This document shows, in pieces, positions 7,284 to 13,107 of a stretch of 13,704 bases of DNA (its first letter is position 1; each line of letters starts with the position of its first letter). Source of the DNA: Helicobacteraceae bacterium (lineage in GTDB: Bacteria; Campylobacterota; Campylobacteria; Campylobacterales; SZUA-545); contig QKHD01000221.1 in assembly GCA_003250175.1 (NCBI GenBank), positions 1 to 13,704 on the forward strand, read 5' to 3'. Under the pieces are notes generated by a model, which worked only from the letters and a program-made list of their open reading frames with translations, made no database searches and was not told where the DNA came from. A program made the translations under genes and the position numbers.

Positions 7284-7290
7284 CCTCCTT
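7284..7290 (-). promoter_or_regulatory. Ribosome binding site fixing the copB start
   Basis: Read on the minus strand this is AAGGAGG, a full anti-16S match, 5 bases before the ATG at 7276-7278. It lies inside the longer open frame and so favours the His-rich MHDHSHH N terminus over the start 24 bases upstream. Confidence 0.8.
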
Positions 7291-7317
7291 GACTTCTTTC
7301 ATCCTAGCGCAAAAAGG

Positions 7318-7334
7318 TGAAAGAAAAATGAAAG
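7318..7334. repeat. Direct repeat TGAAAG with 11-base period
   Basis: TGAAAG occurs at 7318-7323 and again at 7329-7334, 11 bases apart, so both face the same side of the helix. An inverted copy (CTTTCA) is at 7296-7301. The pair is in the divergent region between copB and the tautomerase, about 45-60 bases upstream of the predicted tautomerase transcription start. Half-sites spaced by one turn are typical of OmpR/PhoB-family regulators, but no regulator is identified. Confidence 0.35.
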
Positions 7335-7366
7335 TTCGGGGATTTCTCCGGTTGGCAAACTATTGT

Positions 7367-7372
7367 TATAAT
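7367..7372 (+). promoter_or_regulatory. Consensus -10 box of the tautomerase/ABC operon
   Basis: A perfect TATAAT lies in TTGTTATAATG, with no recognisable -35 at 17 bases. Predicted start is near 7379, leaving a leader of about 20 bases with AGGAG at 7389-7393, 5 bases before the ATG at 7399. The lack of a -35 is usual for Campylobacterota sigma-70 promoters. Confidence 0.55.
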
Positions 7373-7398
7373 GAGAAAATATTTTTTCAGGAGTGATA

Positions 7399-7611
7399 AT
7401 GCCATACATCAGTGTACGGGTAGCGGGTGCGCTGTCCATGGATCAAAAACGGGAGATTGCCGACGCATTCAGCGAAACCATGCTCAAGGTGGCGGGCAAG
7501 CCCAAACCCAGCTGCTATATTGTTTTTGACGAAGTCAGCCGCGACAACTGGGCCAAGGGTTCGGATATTCTCAGCGATGTCGATAAAAAAGCGGCCGAAG
7601 AGAAAAAATGA
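7399..7611 (+). CDS. 4-oxalocrotonate tautomerase-family protein (DmpI-like)
   Basis: The 70-residue product starts MPYISVRV, so Met removal exposes the N-terminal proline that acts as the base in this superfamily. A gap-free alignment from memory to the Pseudomonas 4-OT runs from Pro1 to position 50. It matches at DQK (14-16), Glu44 and an aromatic residue (Trp50 for Phe50). The two substrate arginines of classical 4-OT, Arg11 and Arg39, are Leu11 and Tyr39 here. The resemblance is closer to the DmpI type known from Helicobacter (IVFDEVSRDNW). The start is the ATG at 7399 with AGGAG at 5 bases; an upstream in-frame GTG at 7393 would bury the proline. Its stop overlaps the ABC ATPase start as ATGA, so the two are translationally coupled. 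It is a small cytosolic enzyme, expected to be an oligomer; its substrate is unknown. Confidence 0.88.
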   Translation: MPYISVRVAGALSMDQKREIADAFSETMLKVAGKPKPSCYIVFDEVSRDNWAKGSDILSDVDKKAAEEKK

Positions 7612-8192
7612 GCACCCCACCGCCATTGATCAGCATCCGGGAGATGGATTTCGGCTACAGCCGTAAACATCTGCTTTTTAAGGACTTTTCCCTGGAACTG
7701 AACCGTGGGGAGGTGTGTGCCGTGGTCGGGCCCAGCGGAGCGGGAAAAAGCACGCTCTTTGATCTGATCAGCGGCGAGCTCAAGCCCCTCAAAGGCAGCA
7801 TTGCCACCGGGCGGATTGCCCAGGTCTACCAGGACCCCTACACCTCCTTTCACCACAGCTACACGATTCGCAATCAGATTGAGGATGTGGCCGATGTGCG
7901 CGAGATGGCGGAGTATCTGAAGATTTTGGAGCTGGACGCAGCCCTGCTGGAAAAACGCCCCTTTGAGCTTAGCGGCGGTCAGCTGCAGCGCTGCTCTATT
8001 TTGCGGGCACTGTTGATGAAACCGGATGTGATTTTGGCGGATGAACCGACCTCGGCGCTGGATAATATTATTCAGCTGCAGGTGATGAAGCTCTTGATGA
8101 AGTTTCTGGATCGGGTGGGTATCTTGCTGATTACCCACGATGAGGACCTGGCCCGATGGGCCAGTGACAAGATTATCAGAGTGGGCGCGTAG
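7608..8192 (+). CDS. ABC transporter ATP-binding protein without visible permease
   Basis: The 194-residue cytosolic protein is a single nucleotide-binding domain. It has Walker A GPSGAGKST (41-49), Q-loop Gln75 (YQDPYTSF), signature LSGGQ (121-125), Walker B VILADEP (141-147) with the D-loop SALD just after, and the switch histidine His177 (ITHD). All catalytic residues are present. QDPYTSF resembles the DppF/OppF/NikE (peptide and nickel) group, but the C-terminal oligopeptide extension of that group is missing and the protein is short. The ATG overlaps the tautomerase stop by 4 bases. No permease or binding-protein gene lies within the window, so the partner and substrate are unknown. The last 17 bases overlap the end of plsC on the other strand. 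Confidence 0.9.
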   Translation: MSTPPPLISIREMDFGYSRKHLLFKDFSLELNRGEVCAVVGPSGAGKSTLFDLISGELKPLKGSIATGRIAQVYQDPYTSFHHSYTIRNQIEDVADVREMAEYLKILELDAALLEKRPFELSGGQLQRCSILRALLMKPDVILADEPTSALDNIIQLQVMKLLMKFLDRVGILLITHDEDLARWASDKIIRVGA

Positions 8193-8862
8193 CGAGTTCG
8201 TCGTATACGGCCTGCATTTTCTCGCGGGCCTCCTCCAGCCAGGGCGTTTTGCGCTCCGGAGTAAAGCTCTCCATAAAACGGATGTAGACGTTACCGCCGT
8301 TGACTTTTCCTACCTGGGTGTCCAGTACGTGATCGGTGCCATAAAGCACGATGGGCTGGACCTTGAGTCCGTATTTCTCCACGATCATCTGCGTTCCGGA
8401 TTTAAAGGGAAGGAGTTTGTTCCCCTTGCTGCGGGTTCCTTCGGGGAAGATCATAATGACCCGCCCGTCATCCAGCCGCTCTTTGGTCTCTTTGAGCAGT
8501 TTGATAAGGCCCTGTTTGTCCTGGCGGTCGATGGAGATCATCTTGGGCACGTCGTTGATGCGTCCAAACCAGGGGATATCGGTGATTTCCTGCTTGGCGA
8601 CCCAGCAGGTGTCCGATGGCATGATCCCTTCCAGGGCGATAATATCCAGCATACTGCGGTGGTTGAGGATAAAAAGCTGCGTATCCGAATCCGGAGCCCC
8701 CTCGACCTGGAGTTTGCCGCCCATGGCGGCGACCTGGTATTTACCCCAGGCTTTGCGGATGGCCCGGTTTTTCTTTGGGAAAATATACATCAGGATAATG
8801 ACGATCGAGATGGAGGTAAAACCGAGAAAATATTGCCAGTAGAGGTTGATTTTAGAAAGCAT
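8176..8862 (-). CDS. plsC: 1-acyl-sn-glycerol-3-phosphate acyltransferase
   Basis: PlsC adds the second acyl chain to lysophosphatidic acid to form phosphatidic acid at the inner face of the cytoplasmic membrane. The 228-residue product has one N-terminal membrane segment (about 10-28). The catalytic NHRSMLD motif has His68 and Asp73 in the HxxxxD spacing, FPEGTRS is at 139-145, and block III-like DVPKMISIDR is at 104-113. Length is normal. The ATG at 8860-8862 is preceded by AAGGAAGAG and lies 11 bases inside the end of the upstream gene, so translation is likely coupled. It is the last gene of the minus-strand cluster starting at ctpA, and its 3' end overlaps the convergent ABC ATPase gene. 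Acyl-donor preference cannot be read from the sequence. Confidence 0.93.
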   Translation of the reverse strand: MLSKINLYWQYFLGFTSISIVIILMYIFPKKNRAIRKAWGKYQVAAMGGKLQVEGAPDSDTQLFILNHRSMLDIIALEGIMPSDTCWVAKQEITDIPWFGRINDVPKMISIDRQDKQGLIKLLKETKERLDDGRVIMIFPEGTRSKGNKLLPFKSGTQMIVEKYGLKVQPIVLYGTDHVLDTQVGKVNGGNVYIRFMESFTPERKTPWLEEAREKMQAVYDELATRPL

Positions 8863-9958
8863 TCTCTTCCTTTACCCAGCCGATGGTGTTATCGGGCAGG
8901 AGAATTTTGTAATAGCCGTGGCGTTTCTTAATCATCTCCGTCTCGACGACTCGGTCGGTTTCGAAGAAGACGGAGGAGTTTTTAGTCGGCAGCAGGTAGA
9001 CGGCGGAACCGGGTTTGATACGGACCGTTTTATCCCGAAGATCATAGACCGTCCAGGCGGCGATGATGAGGGCAACCACCAGATAACCGTAATGGCGTCG
9101 CCAGAAATAGAGCATGGCAAAGAGCAGGATCAAGGCAACCAGCAGCATTACCTTGAGGTAGGGGAAGCTCTTTTTATTGGGGTTGATCTCGATTTGAGTG
9201 CTGGTTTTCTGACCAAATTTTGAGAAGTCGAAGACCACGTCGATACGCTGAAAGTTTCCGGTTTCGGGCTGGAAGTAATTGAAGAAAATCCGCTCGGTCT
9301 TGTTGGGCAGAATCCCGTAGTAAAAGGCCTTGCTGTGGGGAACTTCGGACTTGACCCAATCCAATCCCTCTTCGGTGACAAAGGGTAGGGAGAAGGCTTC
9401 CAGGTTGGCCGACTCGCCTTCGAGTTCGAGGACAAAAATATTGTTTTCATCGTCGTATTTGTCAATCTTGTGGTTGGTCAGCTTCAGGGTGTTGGCGACG
9501 ACACCGGAGTAGTGGTCGTTGTCCTTGACGTCTTTGGCGCGGAGTTTGGTGCCGGGTTCGACGATGCGGTCAAGCACGCGACCGTCCAGGGTGACACTGA
9601 TGCCCAGATCGGGCAGTTTAAAGTAGTTGGCGGTGATTTTGATATAGTAGCTCAGGGTGAAGGTATTAAGCTCCTTGAGATACCAGACCGGTTTGTCGGT
9701 CAGGACTTCAATCCCGTAAAAATCAAGAAACTCCGTGTTGATCGTATCAAAGATATCTTCGGCGATGATGGCGTCGATATGCACCAGAACAATCTGATTT
9801 TTGTAAACGGTCTCTGGAAGCTCGAGGTTTTTGGTAAAGATGAGGCGTTCATGGGGAGCGCTGGCGTTAACATCGCTTTCATTATGATCGGAAGCGAGGG
9901 GGGAGGACTCCCCCCAAAGAACCAGCAGGGCGGTAAGCCAGATCAGCAGACCACGCAT
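8852..9958 (-). CDS. Conserved membrane protein of unknown function with C-terminal SH3-like domain
   Basis: The 368-residue product has a signal peptide (1-22) and a long strand-rich region (about 37-265, including SYYIKITANYFKLPDLGI). Two close membrane helices follow (about 268-286 and 290-306), separated by RRH. The tail (about 313-366) looks like a bacterial SH3 domain (AVYLLPTKNSSVFFETDRVV, then IGWVKEE). The positive residues in the short loop put that loop in the cytoplasm, so both the large N-terminal part and the SH3-like tail should be periplasmic. The overall plan recalls BatD-like proteins, but I cannot claim homology. The ATG at 9956-9958 lies 6 bases past the purQ stop; a GTG directly before it is an alternative, and neither has a strong ribosome site. 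From memory the equivalent position in C. jejuni holds Cj0515, also hypothetical. Function unknown. Confidence 0.85.
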   Translation of the reverse strand: MRGLLIWLTALLVLWGESSPLASDHNESDVNASAPHERLIFTKNLELPETVYKNQIVLVHIDAIIAEDIFDTINTEFLDFYGIEVLTDKPVWYLKELNTFTLSYYIKITANYFKLPDLGISVTLDGRVLDRIVEPGTKLRAKDVKDNDHYSGVVANTLKLTNHKIDKYDDENNIFVLELEGESANLEAFSLPFVTEEGLDWVKSEVPHSKAFYYGILPNKTERIFFNYFQPETGNFQRIDVVFDFSKFGQKTSTQIEINPNKKSFPYLKVMLLVALILLFAMLYFWRRHYGYLVVALIIAAWTVYDLRDKTVRIKPGSAVYLLPTKNSSVFFETDRVVETEMIKKRHGYYKILLPDNTIGWVKEENAF

Positions 9959-9964
9959 CACGGT

Positions 9965-10633
9965 TTAGAGGAACCCTTTGAGCATTTTCGCGCCGTCGGT
10001 GGCGAGAACTTTCGTATCAACGGCACGCTCCGGGTGGGGCATGAGGCCAAAGACGTTTTTGTTTTTGTTGCAGATACCGGCAATGGCATCAATGGAGCCG
10101 TTGGGGTTACTGATGTGCCCCTCGGCGTCGCAGTACTGCAGCAGAACCTGGTCGTTGTCATAAAGAGACTTCAGACCCGCCGCATCGATGTAGTAGTTGC
10201 CTTCGGCGTGGGCGATCGGGATATTGACGATGTCATCCACATTCATTTTTCCCAGAAAGGTGTTGTTGGTGCTGACCACTTTGAGGTGGTGGTATTTGCT
10301 GATGAAGTGAAGCCCCTGGTTGCGGCGCATGGCACCGGGAAGCAGACCCATTTCCAGCAGAATCTGAAAACCGTTGCAGATACCCAGAACCATACCACCC
10401 TTTTCCGCATAGGCGCGAACGGCCTGCATGACAGGGGAGAATTGGGCGATGGCACCGCTGCGGAGATAATCACCGTAGGAGAAACCTCCGGCTACGACGA
10501 CGAGGTCGGTTTTGGCCGGGAGGGAGGTTTCGCTGTGCCATACGATGGTGCTTTTGCATCCGAGTTTGTTAAAGGCAAACTCCGTATCCCGTTCGCAGTT
10601 GGTTCCGGGGGATTGGATGATGGCAACGTTCAT
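9965..10633 (-). CDS. purQ: Phosphoribosylformylglycinamidine synthase, glutaminase subunit PurQ
   Basis: PurQ releases ammonia from glutamine for the FGAR-to-FGAM step of purine synthesis and works with PurS and the small form of PurL. The 222-residue product is a class I glutamine amidotransferase. The start VAIIQSPGTNCERD and GGFSYGDYLRSG (49-60) are PurQ-specific. The nucleophile is Cys86 (LGICNGFQ), and His200 and Glu202 (MPHPER) complete the triad. Length is typical. The ATG at 10631-10633 overlaps the purS stop by 4 bases. The purL gene is not in this window. It is cytosolic. Confidence 0.96.
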   Translation of the reverse strand: MNVAIIQSPGTNCERDTEFAFNKLGCKSTIVWHSETSLPAKTDLVVVAGGFSYGDYLRSGAIAQFSPVMQAVRAYAEKGGMVLGICNGFQILLEMGLLPGAMRRNQGLHFISKYHHLKVVSTNNTFLGKMNVDDIVNIPIAHAEGNYYIDAAGLKSLYDNDQVLLQYCDAEGHISNPNGSIDAIAGICNKNKNVFGLMPHPERAVDTKVLATDGAKMLKGFL

Positions 10634-10872
10634 CGCACGATCTCGATATCAAACTCTTCCGTCACCTGGTTGACCAGAAGTTTTTTAGCCATCTCGGTCG
10701 CTTCCGCTTTGGCCGCTTCTTCGCTGGCGACGTCCAGATCAAGAACGATCTGCTTGCCGATGCGCACGTCTTTAAGACCGGCAAAACCAAGGACGTCCAG
10801 GGCGTGGTGGACCGCTTTGCCCTGGGGATCCAGAATACCGGTTTTCAGATAGACATTTACTTTTACTTTCAC
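10630..10872 (-). CDS. purS: Phosphoribosylformylglycinamidine synthase subunit PurS
   Basis: PurS is the small bridging subunit that brings PurQ and small PurL together. The 80-residue product shows the family pattern VNVYLKTGILDPQGKAV followed by a helix (HHALDVLGF) and KDVRIGKQIVLDL, with an acidic helix and a C-terminal strand FDIEIV. Length is normal. The start is GTG at 10870-10872, overlapping the purC stop TGA as GTGA, with AGGAG 7 bases upstream. It overlaps purQ by 4 bases downstream. The presence of a separate PurS means the organism uses the three-subunit enzyme rather than the large single-chain PurL. Confidence 0.95.
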   Translation of the reverse strand: MKVKVNVYLKTGILDPQGKAVHHALDVLGFAGLKDVRIGKQIVLDLDVASEEAAKAEATEMAKKLLVNQVTEEFDIEIVR

Positions 10873-11588
10873 TTCGTTTCTCCTAGAATTCTTTTGAGTA
10901 CCTCTTCATAGGCCACTTTCAGGCCGCCCATTCCCTGTCGGAATCGGTCTTTATCCATTTTTTCACCCGTTGCCATGTCCCAGAAACGGCAGTTGTCCGG
11001 GCTGATCTCGTCGGCGAGAATAATGTTGCCGTCTTTGTCCTTGCCGAATTCCAGTTTGAAATCGACCAGTTTCAGACCCTTGTCGGCGAAGTAAGGCTTG
11101 AGGATATCGTTGATCTGGCGGGCCATACGGCGCAGCTTGTCCAGCTCGTCCTGGTACTCCACCAGACCCAGGATCAGGGCGTGCTGATCGTTCAGTTTGG
11201 GGTCACCCAGGGCGTCGTTTTTGTAGTCAAACTCGACCAGGGTAAAGGGAAGAACCTTGCCGTCTTCGATGCCGAGGTTTTTGCTCAGGCTTCCCGTGGC
11301 GATGTTGCGGACGATAACCTCAATCAGGATCACGTCGACTTTTTTATGAAGCATGTGGTTGTCATCCAGCATCTGAACAAAGTGGGTGGGGATCCCTTTG
11401 CTCTCCAGAAGCTTGAAGAGTTCGGTGGAAATCTTGTTGTTGAGGGCACCTTTGCCCGCTTCGCTTGATTTCTTCAAACCGTTGAACGCTGTCAGATCAT
11501 CCTTAAACTCGGAGATGAGCAGGTTCTCATCCTCGGTTGTAAAGAGCTTCTTTGCCTTCCCTTCATAAAGAAGTGTTTTCTTTTCCAT
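10869..11588 (-). CDS. purC: Phosphoribosylaminoimidazole-succinocarboxamide synthase
   Basis: PurC joins CAIR and aspartate with ATP to make SAICAR. The 239-residue product has the N-terminal LYEGKAKKLF (7-16), IEVIVRNIATGS (89-100), LVDFKLEFG (174-182) and the signature ADEISPDNCRFWD (192-204), all standard for the family. Length is usual for bacterial PurC. The ATG at 11586-11588 follows AAAGGGA. The gene begins 26 bases after the ctpA stop and its stop overlaps the purS start, so purC, purS and purQ should be read from one transcript. It is cytosolic. Confidence 0.97.
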   Translation of the reverse strand: MEKKTLLYEGKAKKLFTTEDENLLISEFKDDLTAFNGLKKSSEAGKGALNNKISTELFKLLESKGIPTHFVQMLDDNHMLHKKVDVILIEVIVRNIATGSLSKNLGIEDGKVLPFTLVEFDYKNDALGDPKLNDQHALILGLVEYQDELDKLRRMARQINDILKPYFADKGLKLVDFKLEFGKDKDGNIILADEISPDNCRFWDMATGEKMDKDRFRQGMGGLKVAYEEVLKRILGETK

Positions 11589-11614
11589 TTGGTCCCTTTA
11601 ATAAAGTTGAGTTG

Positions 11615-12922
11615 TTATTTTACGATCACCAGCGCGCGCAGGATGCTCATGGCGCTGCGCAGCTGGTAGTCTTTACGGATATCGTCGCCGGTGAGAACCT
11701 CTTCGTCACTGAGAGATTTTTTAGGCTGTGGCTTGGCTTTGCCGCTGCCGTCGATCTTTTGCAGTTCCGCTTCCAGGTGCTTTTGCAGCTCCGCTTCTTT
11801 GATGGCGAATTCATCGTCAAGCTCTTCGATCTTGGCCTGTTTTACCTCGATGTCCGGATCAACGCCCACAGCCTGAATGGTGCGGCCGCTGGGCAGGTAG
11901 TAGCGGGCTACGGTGAGGCGGATCGCTTCGTCCTGGGTGATAGGAACGATCACCTGGACGCTCCCTTTGCCGAAGGTCTTTTCACCCACGATAACGGCGC
12001 GTTTGTGATCTTGCAGAGAGCCGCTCACGATTTCGCTGGCACTGGCGCTGCCGCCGTTTACCAGCACGACGATGGGGTATTGTTTGTAGGTTCCGGAGGT
12101 GGAGGCACGGTAGTCCATGTTCTCCTCTTCGTTGCGGCCTTTTTGGGAGACGATCACCCCTTTGTCCACGAATAAATCGACGGTTTTAATCGCCTGGTCC
12201 AAAAGCCCGCCGGGGTTGTTGCGCAGGTCGATCAGGATACCCTTGACCTGTTTTTCATGTTTTTGGATCGCTTTTTTAATGGCAGATTCGACGTTTTTGT
12301 CAAAGCTCTTGATCCGGACATAGAGCAGGTCGTCCTGGAAAAGTTTGGCATAGACGGAGTCGATCTTGATAATGTCCCGGGTGATCTTTTTGACCAGAGG
12401 TTTGTTTTCGTTCTTGCGGACGATGGTCAGCAAAATATCGGTTTTCGGTTTGCCCCGCATCAGAGAGACCGCTTCATCCAAGGTCATGCCCAGGGTCGAT
12501 TTGTCGTCGATTTTAAGAATAATATCGCCCGCTTCGATTCCCGCTTCGTCGGCCGGGGTGTCTTCGATGGGGGCGATGACCGTGATGGCACCGTCGCGCA
12601 TACCCACGGTGATGCCGAGCCCGCCGAACTCACCGCTGGTTTTGATGTTCATCTCTTTAAACTGTTTTTTGTCCAAATAGCTGGAGTGGGCGTCGAGGTT
12701 GGTGAGCAGACCGTTCATGGCCTTTTTGACGATCTCGTCGGCGCTCAGTTGGTCCACATATTCATCTTCGATTTTATTGATAACTGCTGAGAGTTTTTTC
12801 ATAGCTTCGATACGTGCCGTCTTGTCTTCACCGCTCTTTGCCTGGAGGGAGGTGACCACCAGCGTACTGGAGACGATCAACGAAACGAAAAAGCTGATTA
12901 GCACGATACGGCTCTTTTTCAT
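11615..12922 (-). CDS. ctpA: Carboxy-terminal processing protease (S41 family)
   Basis: The 435-residue product is a periplasmic or membrane-anchored serine protease. The N terminus is a signal sequence or anchor (about 5-25). A PDZ domain (about 95-170; SGEFGGLGITVG, AGIEAGDIILKIDD) recognises the substrate C terminus. The S41 core follows: ILIDLRNNPGGLL (229-241), Ser294 in GGSASASEI, and Lys319 and Gln323 in FGKGSVQ. The 25-residue Ser-Lys and 4-residue Lys-Gln spacings agree with the known catalytic triad of Prc and CtpB. The C-terminal tail (about 363-410) is charged and helical. The ATG at 12920-12922 has only an AGAGAG-like ribosome site. The gene heads the minus-strand cluster and is transcribed away from clpB. 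Its substrate is not evident. Confidence 0.95.
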   Translation of the reverse strand: MKKSRIVLISFFVSLIVSSTLVVTSLQAKSGEDKTARIEAMKKLSAVINKIEDEYVDQLSADEIVKKAMNGLLTNLDAHSSYLDKKQFKEMNIKTSGEFGGLGITVGMRDGAITVIAPIEDTPADEAGIEAGDIILKIDDKSTLGMTLDEAVSLMRGKPKTDILLTIVRKNENKPLVKKITRDIIKIDSVYAKLFQDDLLYVRIKSFDKNVESAIKKAIQKHEKQVKGILIDLRNNPGGLLDQAIKTVDLFVDKGVIVSQKGRNEEENMDYRASTSGTYKQYPIVVLVNGGSASASEIVSGSLQDHKRAVIVGEKTFGKGSVQVIVPITQDEAIRLTVARYYLPSGRTIQAVGVDPDIEVKQAKIEELDDEFAIKEAELQKHLEAELQKIDGSGKAKPQPKKSLSDEEVLTGDDIRKDYQLRSAMSILRALVIVK

Positions 12923-12957
12923 AATAGGCTCTCTTTGTGTCCGATTTTAAATGGACT

Positions 12958-12986
12958 ATTCTACTTAAAAGTTTCTAAATAAACAA
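12958..12986 (-). promoter_or_regulatory. Likely promoter of the ctpA-pur-plsC cluster
   Basis: On the minus strand TTGTTT (12981-12986, 3 of 6) is followed after 17 bases by TAGAAT (12958-12963, 5 of 6). The start would be near 12951, giving a leader of about 30 bases before the ctpA ATG. It is the only upstream space available for the whole cluster, apart from the 26-base ctpA-purC gap. Confidence 0.45.
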
Positions 12987-13034
12987 CCATTCCAAATGAG
13001 CGGCTCCGGAGCGTCAACGGCAGGGTATGAAAAA

Positions 13035-13053
13035 TCAAGCTAAGAAAACTTGA
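13035..13053. repeat. Inverted repeat overlapping the clpB -35 box
   Basis: TCAAG (13035-13039) and CTTGA (13049-13053) are inverted arms 9 bases apart; the right arm overlaps the -35 TTGACA. The half-site matches the core of the HspR (HAIR) operator, but the arms are in the opposite order to HAIR, where CTTGA comes first. It may be a regulator site for this heat-shock gene or a chance 5-base dyad. Confidence 0.3.
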
Positions 13054-13078
13054 CATGAAATGACTAAAGGTATATAAT
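13050..13078 (+). promoter_or_regulatory. Perfect-consensus sigma-70 promoter of clpB
   Basis: TTGACA (13050-13055) and TATAAT (13073-13078) are both exact consensus hexamers at the ideal 17-base spacing. The start would be near 13085, leaving a leader of about 23 bases. Such a strong housekeeping promoter on a chaperone gene usually implies repression in the absence of stress. No CIRCE operator or canonical HAIR site is present. Confidence 0.8.
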
Positions 13079-13094
13079 GCTTTCAATATCAATC

Positions 13095-13099
13095 GGAGG
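13095..13099 (+). promoter_or_regulatory. Ribosome binding site of clpB
   Basis: GGAGG lies 8 bases before the ATG at 13108-13110 and sets the start of clpB, whose frame runs off the window. Confidence 0.75.
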
Positions 13100-13107
13100 T
13101 GTTCACA

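Noticed and set aside
7393..7398. GTG at 7393 as the tautomerase start
   Set aside because: It would add two residues before Met-Pro and block the catalytic N-terminal proline; the GTG also overlaps the AGGAG ribosome site of the ATG.
9470..10852. 460-codon open frame on the plus strand
   Set aside because: It lies antisense across the membrane protein, purQ and nearly all of purS, whose products are recognisable. Its translation shows no family motif and has the Gly/Val/Asp-rich look of a frame opposite GC-rich coding sequence.
13035..13053. Canonical HAIR or CIRCE heat-shock operator before clpB
   Set aside because: The arms are in the reverse order to HAIR and only 5 bases long, and no TTAGCACTC-type CIRCE arm is present, so only a generic dyad is reported.
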